A stretch of DNA of 64,000 nucleotides, from the NCBI GenBank assembly GCA_030267565.1, contig BRXU01000022.1:1818001-1882000 (forward strand), given 5' to 3'. This DNA is from Pleodorina starrii. Taxonomy: Eukaryota > Chlorophyta > Chlorophyceae > Chlamydomonadales > Volvocaceae. A model generated the notes under the pieces. That model was given only the letters and a program-made list of their open reading frames with translations. It ran no database searches and was not told the origin of the DNA. The position numbers and the translations under genes were made by a program. Positions 1 through 11,600 of this stretch are shown here, one piece after another (the stretch's first letter is position 1; each line of letters starts with the position of its first letter).

Positions 1-330
1 CGAAAACGTTTTGCAGAATTTTCTTTTTTCCAGAAGACCACACAGAATGAAATGCTAATATTTTCCAAAGTATGTAGATGTAGGAAAGTTGGCAGCGCGG
101 TTACCTGCACAATAACCTCCCTACCTTACCTATCCTTCTGAAGTATAGAATGGCGCATTTGCACACCGCGGCAAAGCGATGAACTGCGTGAAGTTACCTG
201 GGGCTAATACGTCTCAGCCATACGTGTGATGTTGTGCGGTGTTCGGCAGTATTACGGATTTATGGTTGCGGTGTGCAGCAGTATTACCCCATTACCCAAT
301 AACCTCTACCGATAACAACAAAACACTTAC
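1..330 (-). other. Probable intron of the gametolysin-like gene
   Basis: This stretch follows the GTAAGT donor at 330 on the minus strand. It is AT-richer than the rest of the window. I see no exon with convincing coding character in it, so the next exon is probably beyond the left edge. Confidence 0.4.
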
Positions 331-1265
331 TGTAATCTCAAATATTCGCTGCGTCGCGTTGTTCATTATCGCCTGGTTCTGCGAGCAGTGCGCCCAGTAG
401 TTTTGCATGGTCATGTCGGTGGCGCGCGTTGTCGGCCCGTTGACCCACATCGCCCGGAACGAATCGGCGTCGTAGGCGGCCTCGAAATTGCAGCTGCCGC
501 TGGTGCTGAACAAAAAGACGACGCTGGTGATGCTCTGGGGGCCAAACTGAGCGGCGGATTTAACGGAGTAGCCTCTGGGATCAGCGGGGCGCAGGAACTG
601 GATGTCTCGCACAGCGATGGGCGTCATCTGCTGCTGCTCGCTGCTGTCCGCCGCGGTGGCTGTTGCAGGGCCCTGCTGCTGCTGCTGTTGCTCTTGGGCC
701 ATTCTCCGAGCCGCTGCTGCTGTTGCAGCCGGTGCATCATCGTCAGCGCGGCGCAGTCGGACGATGTAGCCAGAGTACGGCATGGACTCCTTTTCATCCA
801 GGAGCACGGGCGTAATGGCGCCGTAGCTGTCGCGCACGTTGAACTGGGCGGGTGCTCCCTCGGGGATGATGACGTCTAGCTCGCCTTTGCGATGGGATGG
901 GATGGGATGGATGTGTCCGACAATAAATGGATGGAGACACGATGCTTAAGACCGCAGTCACCGCAGTCACTGCTGCCTCCCCACATCCCATCCTGGTAAT
1001 GGATACGGCGATTGACATATCGAGATTGCAGGTCGCTATAAGGAAGCGCTCGCTCACCTTCAATAATTGAATCGGCGGTGTAAATATCATAATCGGGTGC
1101 AGGGGCGAACTCGGCATCGGCGACAGTGACCAAAGTCCGTGTGGCGGTTAGGCTTGCAGCAGCAGTTGGCGCGGCGCCGGCGAGATGCAGGGGCGCAGTG
1201 AGCGCCCCCACTGCGAGCAGCACAAGCGCCCAGCAGGGCCGCAGGTGCAAATGTGTGGGGGCCAT
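331..1265 (-). CDS. Gametolysin-like (peptidase M11-type) secreted protein, N-terminal part
   Basis: Two exons are supported: 1058-1265 and 331-884. The intron 885-1057 has a GTGAGC donor and a CAAAG acceptor, and splicing joins the frames in phase. A second donor (ACA|GTAAGT) follows at 330, so the gene continues leftwards out of the window. The first ATG of the open frame is at 1265. It starts a clear signal peptide (HLRPCWALVLLAVGALTAP) ending near the AGAAPTAAA stretch. The roughly 254 visible residues contain a polyGln run and a segment TSVVFLFS...CNF...FRAMWVNG followed by MTMQNYWAHCS. That pattern resembles the region ahead of the catalytic domain in gametolysin/VMP matrix proteases of volvocine algae. 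The zinc-binding HExxH motif is not in the window, so family assignment rests on the prodomain-like part only. Likely role, by inference: extracellular matrix or cell wall proteolysis. Confidence 0.6.
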
Positions 1266-1749
1266 GACCTTGCGATTGGCTGGTGTGGGTGGGGCAAATG
1301 CCCCTCCGTCAAGCCTGGGAGGCCGTGGCAACACCGACCACGAATGATATCCGGCGGCTAGCCAGTAGTGTCTAATGAGGTTTTTTTACCTTCTGAGCCA
1401 TGCGCCCATGTCATATATATATTCAGGATTTTTCGGGTTGAGAAACGATGCGAGCCGATCGGACTGGTCTTCCCCGTTTTATCTTCCGGCGTTGTTCCCG
1501 GCTACACGGATCGCAATAATCGTTTTCCGGAAAACGCGGCAAAATTCATGGTGTGTGTGGATTAGAAATAGATCATAAAATGATCATAAGGAATAATTCA
1601 TTCGTGTTCTTCCTGGTAATTCGTACTGGCAGGTACTAGCAATTCCTGATTCGCCCGGTGCGTTCGGGGATCACAGTAGTTTCTTCCGGAGTCCGATACG
1701 CGAAAGCATTATCCGATCGCAATGTTGATAAACCATACGTAGGCTTATT
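1266..1749. other. Intergenic, no gene seen
   Basis: This is the 5' side of the gametolysin-like gene and presumably holds its promoter. Only short unconvincing frames are present. A TA-rich patch (tcatatatatattc) lies near 1410. Confidence 0.4.
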
Positions 1750-2666
1750 CGGCATCCTCGCCCAAAACACTCCAAACCGCTTTCCCCGTCAACTGATTGA
1801 GCTGTCACGACACACTGCGTAATTGACACAGCGTGTCGAAAGCCTGGATTGTACGATCTACACCAGGAAACCCCGCCGCCTCGATCAAGGATGGGGGAAC
1901 GCCGCGGAATCTACTCCGGAAGACGGGATCTGAGTGCCATCACTCCGGTGATCACTGCCCGAGCGGGAGCTGAGTGCCGCTCATGATCAAAGTACGGCAG
2001 GATCCCTAAGCCCGGCTAGGATAGAAAGGCCCGGTCAGGCCTGCCCAACAAGCTCGAGTCACCTTTACCGGTCTGCAGTACGAATGCAGTTGTCTTTGGC
2101 CGCTAGGTTCAGATATGGGACCGCCCACTCCCGCTGCCCCTGCCGTTGCGTTATGCTTTCAGGTCTGCTGGAATGGACGCCGCTGCGCCAACACGTTGTG
2201 TGGTTTACCAAGATTCCACCGTCGCTACAGAGCCAGGTGCGCTTACGCGGGTTCGTGGAGTCCGGGGCTTGGAGTTACAGCGGGCTCCTTCCCCGCCCGT
2301 TGCATGGTGGCTTCGGGTGATGCTTGCCGCTTGTATTTTCCGTACGGCAGCTCGTACTACTGTCCAAACCCTCGTTCCCCGCTTTTGCCCACGCATGTGC
2401 TCCACGGCTGCCCACGAGATGCGTCACCAAGCGCGACACCGATAGGTAGGTCCTCAGGTAAGTTCGGGGCGTGATCGGCTGGCCCGGTTACGGTTAGTAC
2501 GACGCATACACAGCATCCTAACCCCCGATCGCTTTCCCCGTCAACTGATTGGGCAATCACCGCCCACTCCCGCTGCCCCTGCCTTTGCGGAATGCTTTCA
2601 GGTCCGCTGGAATGGACGCCGCTGCGCCAACACGTTATGTGGTTTACCAAGATTCCACCGTCATCC
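1750..2666 (+). repeat. Diverged, inverted copy of the 428-bp satellite monomer
   Basis: Read on the plus strand, 2116-2666 aligns by eye with the minus strand of the satellite at 36.5-64 kb. It holds one exon-like block (2163-2457), one intron-like block (2458-2597) and the first about 65 bases of a second exon-like block. A short piece of the preceding intron-like block (aaccgctttccccgtcaact) lies at about 1775-1799, separated by about 310 bp of unrelated sequence. The splice-like signals are kept: TTTCAG before 2163, CTCAG|GTAAGT at 2457/2458, a CCTAAC box, and a second TTTCAG before 2598. The encoded segment AGSWSPGLGV..G.FPARC is recognisable. A one-base difference near 2370 shifts the frame relative to most array copies. 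Confidence 0.85.
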
Positions 2667-5380
2667 AAGATGCGACAGTACCTGATCGACGACATGCGGC
2701 GGTACGACAGTACGACATCCCTCAACGGGCGTCGACAGTCAGCAATCAGCAGTACGGTTTGATGTCAGGATGCCGCAAAGGAAGGAAGCAAATGGTGCGC
2801 ACGTATGCGTGTGTGTATGTAGGTGCAGCCACGCACGTGCGAGCAAGCAAGTCGTCGGCTCTCGATTATGGCCATTTCCCTCCCAACTCGGATCCTCCCT
2901 CCGCATTTGCAGCAGCAAGCAGACAGCGGTCATCTTTGGAGTCGTAGATTTTGGAACTCCCCGCCCCGCCCCCGGGTCAGTGGTCAGTGGGCAGAGAGCG
3001 CGCGAACGAAGCGTGCAGAAGCGAGGGAAGCGAGGCGAAACGACCGGTGCCTTGGTCGTTACGCACGCCAGAATCCTATACCAGGGCTTTGTTTGGCTGG
3101 ACCGCCCCCTGCTGGCCCCCAGCGCCGCCCCGCTGCGAGGTTTTCTTTAAACCCCCCGGCGCCGCGAATTGTCGCTTCGCTTGACCATTTTTCTTCGGTT
3201 TACTTTGCTGGGTTCGTGGCCCGCTGCGCGCGTCGATTCGCCCTCGCTCACTTCACCGCCGCGAGCGAGCGAGTTGATGTGGGTGCGTGGCAGCCTGCGC
3301 CAGCACCCTGAGGCGGCACACACAAGGGCCCACACCGCATGTACGAGAAGCCGGATGAGATCCGCAACTACGGTACTGGTCGGCAAGTGCGAGAGCTTTG
3401 AAGACGCTATCCGGACCTATATGCTGCTGCCTCTTCATCCGGGTGGGTCCGGACGCCCAGGGTGTGGCCGTGTTTGGGGTGAGGTGGGGCAGTTTTTGGG
3501 TGAGGTGGGGTGGCGAAGCGAAGCAAAGCGAAGGATCGAACCCGCTCCGATCAACGAGGAAAACGGTAAATACGCAGCAACTTAACCAACGACAAGGATG
3601 TACGGCTATCTACGTTACGCCCTATCACCCTTGTTACATGACAGCGACATGACAAATACCCCCAATGGTACGACATGACATCATGCCAGGCAGGCGGACC
3701 GTCAGGTATGTCACTGGAGGCAACGACCGTGCAAGCAACCAACCAACCGACCGGGCAACAGTCGGCAACCGACCGAGTCGCTCTACTGCCTGCGAGCGAT
3801 GCCACCGGCCCAGCGACCCAGCGAGAGGGCGGCGGCTGCGGACCCATCAGCTTCACAAACCGGCAGCCTATGACTCTCGGCAGCTAGGCTCCGTGTCCGA
3901 CACGTCTCACAGCTCCCCCATCGGCCGCCCCCTCGCAGCCCACCTCAGCCGCATGCCTTCTTCCCGTAAGACCCCACCAGTTTCACACCGTACACACGCA
4001 CACACACACTCAGTCGCAACACCCCCACCCATCACTCCGCAATCACAATACACACACGCCGTCCTCGCGGACAGTAAACGGCCCCGATGTGGTGGGCGGA
4101 TGCCCGGCGCGGTCCGAGGCAACCGTATATGCGGCTGCGCACGAGCAGCCGTACACACACGAGCGCGCAGGCCTCCGGAACTGGCCCGCCGGATCCTTCC
4201 ATTGCTCCCGCGGTGTCCCGCTGGCAGGCGCCCTCCGCTGGAGACGCCCCCCACCCCCCTGTCCCCCCACCTCCCACCTCCAACCCCCCACCTCCCACCC
4301 CCCACCCCCCTGTGCCGCACGTCCCCCTGCGCGCCCGCGGGAGCACACCTCCTGGCACCCTCCGCCGCCGCCGCATCCACCGCCCCCTCCCCCTCGCATT
4401 CGCTGTGGTATCTCCCTTTGTGCCCCATCGTATCGATCCTCGTGGGCGCGACACCACCTGGTCATCCACCTGGCGCTGCACCTCCCCACGGCCCCCCCCC
4501 TTTGGTCCTTGGGTCACCCCATGCTCCTCTTTACCTATGCACCAAATACGTGGCAACCCGCCCACCGTCGACCAGGCCGACGTAAATCGACGGATGCGGA
4601 GCGCGACGGGTGGCAGGAGCTGGATTGGGTGCGGTACAGGTTCCGGAGCTCCCTCATCAGTTCCATCCTCGCCGTAGTCGCAGCAAACCTCTCTCCGCCC
4701 GCAGCCCCCCTCACCTCTCACCGGGTGAGACCCAACCGCCACCCACCCGCTTTCACGCCACCCGAGGACTCTCTCCCCGTCTCCCGCTTGCTGCGCCCCA
4801 CTGCTGCCTCACTCCGCTCCGCTCCAGCCCATCACCCTTGACCACACAGTGACCCAGTTCGGCACCGCACCGCACCGCACCGCACGGTGATGCACTGCAC
4901 CGCACTGCACCGCACCGCACTGCACCGCACTGCACCGCACCGCACTGCACCGCACTGCACCGCACCGCACCGCACCGCACTGCACCGCACCGCACCGCAC
5001 CGCACCGCACGGTGATGCACTGCACGGTGGCAATACGGTATCTGCATACCGGTATCAGTAATGATGCGTTCCTACCCAGCTCCCGCCCTGCCAATGCCAA
5101 TGCTCCGCCGGGGGCACCCCCCAGCCACCCGCCCTCACCCATCCCCATCCCCATCCCCATGCAGGCCCCTGCCACTGCTGCCAGGCAGACAACTAAATAG
5201 GTAGGCAGACGGACAGATCTGCCCCCCTCAACCCCTCACCCCCTCACCCTCCCACCCTCCCACTGGATACTGGCCAGCAGCTCATCAGTTCGATCCCACC
5301 CCCTTACCATGCCTAGCTACCACGCAACTACGAAGCCCCCACGAAGCCTCTCAAAATCCGCTTCGGACATGTGCACAAAG
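2667..5380. other. Long stretch without a supported gene
   Basis: The open frames here on both strands are low-complexity (Pro, Arg, His) and lack homology I recognise. A short codon-like frame starts at 3340 (MYEKPDEIRNYGTG...), but it meets a stop after 20 codons and I could not link it to other exons. Gene A's 3' flank begins at the right end. Simple repeats occur at 4.86-5.03 and 5.4-5.5 kb. Confidence 0.4.
4861..5030 (+). repeat. GCACC/GCACT pentanucleotide microsatellite
   Basis: About 170 bp of imperfect cgcac/tgcac pentamers, interrupted twice by the same ggtgatgcactgcac segment. The long frames across it in several phases are a by-product of the repeat. Confidence 0.9.
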
Positions 5381-5384
5381 TGTA

Positions 5385-5445
5385 AAAGTTTACAAGTGTG
5401 CACAAGTTTACAAGTGTACAAGTTTACAAGTGTACAAGTGTACCC
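5385..5445 (-). promoter_or_regulatory. Candidate polyadenylation region of gene A (repeated TGTAA)
   Basis: On the minus strand, three TGTAA motifs (plus-strand ttaca at 5390, 5408 and 5424) lie 200-240 bases past the stop codon of gene A. TGTAA is the usual poly(A) signal of Chlamydomonas-type algae. Here the motifs are part of a small tandem repeat (acaagtgtacaagttt), so the functional site cannot be chosen from sequence. Confidence 0.45.
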
Positions 5446-5629
5446 TGCCTGCCTGCCTGCTTGCCTGCATACCCGCCTGCCTGCCTGCCTGCATGCCTAC
5501 CTCTGCGGCTCAGCCCACCTACCCCTGGCCTCCACCACCTTCTACATGCAACAATGCAACAATGCAGCAGCCTGTCCTGTCCTGTCCTGTCCTACCCTGT
5601 CACCCCTACAGCCGTCAGCCCCATCGCCG

Positions 5630-8600
5630 TCAGCCCCACAGTCGGGGGCACAACGCGAGGCGGGTCTTAAATCCCTTGGCACACATGGCCCCCCCGGGTA
5701 CGCCCATGTAGCCACCGCCCCGCAGAAAGTCGTAACACGACCGCTCGCGGTTGCGCATGTCTCGGGAGGCGTGGCTGCACAGCCCGGGCACCCGACCCGG
5801 ACCCGGACCCGCACCCGGACCCGGTGAGGTCGAGGAGTTACCCGCCCAGGCCGCCGGGACCGGGACCGCGGAGGAACCGGAACCGGGACCCGGCGCATCA
5901 GCGGTGACCCCCGGGCCGGCGGACGCCGTCACGTTGCTCCCACGGTTAGAATCTGTTGAGAGCGCAACCGCCCCATCCCCGTCACCGTCCCCGTCCCAAT
6001 TCCCCCCGCCGTCCCCGTCCCCGTCTGCGTCTGCGCCGCCGTCTCCGCCGCCGCCTTGCGTACCGCTCCCGCCCTGCGCCTGCTGCTGCTGCTGCTGGCT
6101 GCCTTCAGCGCCTGGATTGGCCGCCGCTGCGTTCCCAACCAATGCCGCCGCCGCCCCTACGCTGCCGCCGACGACGCTGACGGCCTTGATTGTGCTGTTG
6201 CTGCCGCTGCCGCCCCCGCCCTTGGGTCGCTGCGTGCGGCGCTCCACTGTGCCGTTGAGCCACTTGAATCCGGGCGGGGGGCGGCAGTCCATGAAGGCAG
6301 CGAAGTCGGGGTCCAGGTCCCTGAAGGTGTGCTGGGGGGCATCCGGGTGGGCCGCCCGCACTCGCAGCACCTCCAGCATAGTCTCGAACGCGTCGTACCG
6401 CCCGTCCTCCCCAAGTACGGCACCTGTGATGGTGCTGTACAACATGTGCTGGGCGGCGCAGTGCATGCGGGACTGCAGGCAGGGGAGGGAGGGGTGCGAA
6501 CAGGTCGGCGGGGGCGGGGGGGGGGAGGGTGGAGGTGGGAGGGGAGGAGGGCGGGTAGGGTTTGGGGGCAGGCTAGGCACCTCGGCAACGGGGGTACGCG
6601 TTCCTGGGCGCGGTTAAGTCCTAAGACGGAGATCTCGGCCGCGAACGCGCTCTGTTATATTGATCTCGCCTTCTTCGCAACGCATCCCTTCGAACCCCCA
6701 AACGGCGTGTTCCTCGGTGCGGCAGTGAGACGGGGGTAGGTGAGGTGAGGTGAGGTAAGGTGAGGAGGGGCGGACAAGGCGACAGCCGCTGGCCGAGAGC
6801 GGGAGCCTCAGGGCACAACACATAGACATATAGACAGATACGGTAGACAGGGTGACAAGGGTGACAAGGGTGACACGGGCGACAAGGGATGCCCTCCCTC
6901 CCACCTTCCTTCTCCCTCCCTCCCCCCCATCCTCCCACCTGCTTCTCCGCCAGCTGCTGGGGCGATATGTTGTCCAGTATCTCATGTGCCCGGGGTATGT
7001 CCGCCTCAGCCAGCCGCACCCCCCACTGCCCCCAGTCGAGGGCCGGCTCGAACGGCTCAGCCACTCCGTCAGCCACACTGACCGGCACGCAGCCCATGAA
7101 CAGGGCCTGGGGGGGAGGGAGAGGAGGAAGGGGGAAGTGGGGGAGAGGGAGTTGTCCACGCACGGGTCGAGGAAGGCGGGTGGGGATTCGGGTGGGGAAC
7201 TGCACGGGTACGGCGGTGTACGGACCGCACGACGACCGGAGCGCATGTCTGACAGCGCAATCGGGTGCACTGCAGACAGGAGATAGGCAGAAGTGGGATG
7301 TGCGGCGGCGGCAGAAGCAGCAGCAGCGGCAGGTGTGGTGCGGCAAACAAAGGGTGTAAAGGGCGGGTTGCATCAACACGCAGCCCATGTAGATGTTGCT
7401 TCTGGTTGGTGTTGGTGTGGCTGTACCAATTGCACCAGTGGTGGGCTCCCTGCCCCTGATGGAGCGGAGCGGAGCCAGAAGGCCAGCGGTGGAGCACTGC
7501 AGTCGTGTGCACTGCATCGGTGTGCTCCGAACGGCAAACGAATATCACACCCAGACCAGTGACCATACCAGTGACCACACCGCACAACAACCCTTTCCCC
7601 CTCCACCTCCCCTCCCCGCTCCCCCTCCCCACCTGTATCTGCCTCTGCCCGTGCCCTGCCCCCGGTGGTGCCAGGCAGTATTGAGATCTCGACATGTAGT
7701 GGCCGTAGCGGGGCTCCGAGCGGACGACGTGGAAGCCGCTGCGGTTCCAGTGGGACACAAAGAACTGCAGCGGGGGCAGCGGCAGCGGCAATGGAGGAGG
7801 CAATGGAGGAGGTAGCGGCAATGGAGGAGGCAGCGGCAATGGAGGAAGGAGGAGGCAGGGGAGGCAGCAGGCAGGCAAAGAGCATTGGGGTGCCTAGAAC
7901 GCGGCAAGGTAGGTCAAGGCATCAGACCCACCCTGAGGTGCGACCCACCAACACCGCCAACACCCCTGCGGCCGCACACCCCCTCCCCTCCCCAGCTCTG
8001 TCCCCTGCTTGCACGCACGCACGCACGAACAAACACATGGACACACATGCGCCTACTCGTACGCACAAACAGATAAACAATTAAACAAACACACACGCAT
8101 ACCGCTAAACGCACTTTCTCTCGGATCCCGGCGCCGTACGCCTCGGCCGTGTCGTCCCCACAACTCGGAAACGTCTGCGGGTTGGGCCGCCTGAACAAAC
8201 GGGGCACGGACGGGGTGCGGACGGACGGGTGCGGACGGGTGCGGACGGGGGACGGACGGGTGTGGACGTGTGCGGACAGGTGCGGACCAGTCACCTCCCC
8301 CCCCCCTCCCCTCCAGGTGGCAGCAGTGCAATGTCGTGAGAGGGAGGACAGCCAAGGGTAGCCACAGGCAACAAGCAGCATGGCGGCTGCAGACGTACGG
8401 CGGGTGCCACGTATGTGGGACTACGTGTGTAATGCGTGTGATTGTGTGATGCGTGTTTGTGTGACTGGGCGTTGGGGTAAAGGGGGGTTGGGGGTGAGTT
8501 GTCGAAGGCAGAGGAGGCAGGGCCCGAACCTGCGTCCCCACCAGTGCACCCCTTCCTCAGGGGTCCTGGGGCTCCTGGGGCTCCTCCTCAGAGTCCGGAG

Positions 8601-11600
8601 GTGCGGGTTCTGGAGCTGCGGGCCAAGCATTGCCCTGCCAGCCAATCGAGCGTACGGCAATCGTACCTCACCCACTCAACCGGGTAATCATCCAGCGCAT
8701 CTCCGTACCTCCCAATCCCCCTAGAGGCAGACATACCCCCGCACACACACTCCCCCCAATCCCCCCAATTCGACTAACCCCTAGGTGCACCCGCCCCCCC
8801 CGCCCCCCCCCTTCGCCCCCCCTCCGCCATCTGCCCCCCTCCGCCCCCCCATCTGCCCCCCACCCCCCTCCCCCCCACTTTGGGTTGTGGCAGATGCGGC
8901 CCGCGAAGAAGAGCGTGCTGGCGTTACGTGGCCGGGGCTTGGCGGAGGGATGCAGCGGTGAGCGGATCACCCCGAAGTGCTTGAAGTGGCCGGGGGAGAT
9001 GTAGACCGGGATAACCACATCCTGGGAGGGAGGGGGGGAGGGGGGGAGGGGGAAAAAGAAGATACCGCAGCGAGGAGGGGGGGGGGACGGAGACGGCGTT
9101 AGCGAGGAGCGGACCCGGTACCCAGCACAACACTTACTGGTGGGCGGGGTGACGGAGCGTGGTGCGGTGCGGGAGCGGGGGGGAGGTGGGCGAGTGGGGG
9201 TGCGGGGGATTGCGGTAACGGTGTGGTACCACCAGTACGGCAGGCAACAGTACGGCAACAGGGAGGGAACCAATACCCAGGGTGGGCTCTGAGGCTGAGG
9301 CCGGTGCGGCCGCGGGGCTGCCTGGGTGAGACGGGCGGGGGGGGCGGGCAGGGGGGGGGGGGTATCCACGTATAGGCCGGAGCCCGTGAACGGTAACGGG
9401 ATAGGCGAGGGGGGCCGCGCCCCCCCCCCCCCGACCCGCACCCGCACCCCCCCTCCCCCCCCCCCACCTTTTCCGGCCTGAACGCCAGATTCCAGCGATA
9501 GATGTTGGGTCGATCCACCGCGAGACCCCAATCTGCATCAGAGTAGGGAGGGAGGGAGGGAGGGAGGGAGGGAGGGAGGGAGGGAGGGAGGGAGGGAGGG
9601 AGGGAGGGAGGGAGGGAGGGAGGGAGGGAGGGAGGGAGGGAGGGAGGGAGGGAGGGAGGGAGGGAGGGAGGGAGGGAGGGAGGGAGGGAGGGAGGGAGGG
9701 AGGGAGGGAGGGAGGGAGGGAGGGAGGGAGGGAGGGAGGGAGGGAGGGAGGGGGCGGCGAATGAGGCGTAAGGATGCGTTCGTGGCTAGCGCACACGTGG
9801 GGGTTGTGTGCTGCAGCGGGGCTACCCTGGGTAATATCTGCTCTGGCTTTTAACAACAACGCCTGCTGAGGCCCCTACCCAGCCAGCCAGCCAGCCAGCC
9901 GCAAGGGCCGACCCCTTAACAGCAAGGTCGTCCTCCGAGCTCCTGCCAACCCCTCAAGTCACTCACATGTCAGCCACGTCATATTCACGCCTGTCTGTCG
10001 TACATCTTCCGCCACCTCCCCCAGCCCCCAGTCGCCTGCGAGCGCAGCGCAGAGGCGGAGCGTGGAGGGCGGACTGGGTTGGTTGAGTCGGACTGCTTGA
10101 CTGGGGTTGGCTGGGCGTTGAAGGGTTGGGGGGGCCTCCCGCTCCAAACACTGTGGGGGGGCGGGGGGCTGGTGCGCGGATTCGCGGATGGGTCGGCAGG
10201 TGCGTGTTTGGTGCGTGTGCGAGGCACAGCAGCTGATCCTGAGCGCATCCTCATGGGGGGACGACCCCCTCCTCCTCCTCCTCCCCCTCCCCGGGCAGCA
10301 CGGGCAGCTGGGGACACCCGCACACACAAGCTGATCGCCGCAACCCGGTCGGAACAGGGGGCCATACCCACTGCCACTCCCCCATGAACGACAGGGGGCC
10401 ATGGTGGTACCCAACCCCCTACACTACACCCCGAGCACCCCCCCCCTCCCCGCCGCCACCGTATCCCACGGCCGTCGCTCACGCACCTCCCCCTCTCCTC
10501 GCTCCCCCTCGTCCATCCAGCGCCACATTGGTTTTCCTTCCCCCTTCCACTCCCCCTCGTCTGACTCCACCCGGAGGAGCAAAACACACTTTTCCCGCCC
10601 TTTCCCCCCCCTTCCCTCCCCCTCCCCCTCCCCCTCCCCCTCCCCACCCCCCCCCCTCCCCCTTCCCCCTGCCCCACCCGTGTGCAGCACCAGATGTCTA
10701 TGTCCCCCGGTTCGGTCCCACCCGGGGCGGGCCAGCCGGACGTCGTCGAGGGCCTCCCGACCCAGCCCGGACCCGCCGTAGCTGGAAACAAGGGGTGGGG
10801 GGAGGGGTGGGGGCGAGAGGTGGGGGTGGGGGCGGGAGGTGGGTGGGGTGGGGGCTGGAGGTGGGGGTGGGGGCGGGAGGTGGGGGTGGGAGGTGGGGGC
10901 GGGAGGTGGGAGGTGGGAGGGGGGGGGGAGGGGGGGGCGGGAGGTGGGGGCGGGAGGTGGGGGCGGGAGGTGGGAGGTGGGGGCGGGAGGTGGGGGGAGG
11001 GGCGGGAGGTGGGGGTGGAGGTGGGGGTGGGAGGTGGGGGGGTGAAGGGAGTGAGGGGCTGGGGCGGTGGGGTGGTGCCTGTGACGGTGTGGCTGCCGTC
11101 CTGGTGGCCTCAGCGCACATACGTCCCAACTACGTCCCAACTACTTCCATAGGAGTTGACATGCGACAAGACGCGACAGAGCCGCCAAAAAAAGGACGAG
11201 ACGGACTGAACTGATCGTGGGCAGGCAGACAGGCAACCATCACGGAAAGCGTTTCACGACGGGGGGTGGGGGTGGGGGAGGGAGGGGAGGCGGGGCTGGC
11301 AGCATTCGAGGCTTCGTGTGTTGATTTTGTCAGCTGCGGAGGTTACTACTACGTACCGGTATTCTATTACGCCAGCACATACCGCGATACCGGTAGCGGT
11401 ACTTGCACAGCACCGGCAGATCCCGCGTCCCTCCCCTCCCGCTCCCCTCCCGCTCCCCCCCCCCGCCGCTCACCTCCTCTGCTGCACGGGTATGAAGTAG
11501 TAGTCCGCCACGTCCCCATCCGCCACTCGCGCCCCACTGCCCAGCAGCCGCTGCCACACGTACAAGTGCAGCGCCCGATCCAGCCGACGGAAGTTACACC

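Noticed and set aside
3340..3402. Short coding-like frame MYEKPDEIRNYGTG...
   Set aside because: Stops after 20 codons. No partner exon with matching splice sites or known homologue could be identified.
3665..4742. Frames of 306 codons (plus) and 236 codons (minus) over the same region
   Set aside because: Pro/Arg/Gly-rich composition in all frames, as expected of GC-rich noncoding DNA. No recognised motif or splice context.
8500..8680. Candidate extra exon in gene A (acidic PDSEEEPQEPQDP frame)
   Set aside because: Exon 10 (8879-9021) joins exon 11 (8103-8190) directly in frame to give FFAGRICHNPKRPNPQTFPSCG, matching gene B, and the candidate frame hits a stop before any donor.
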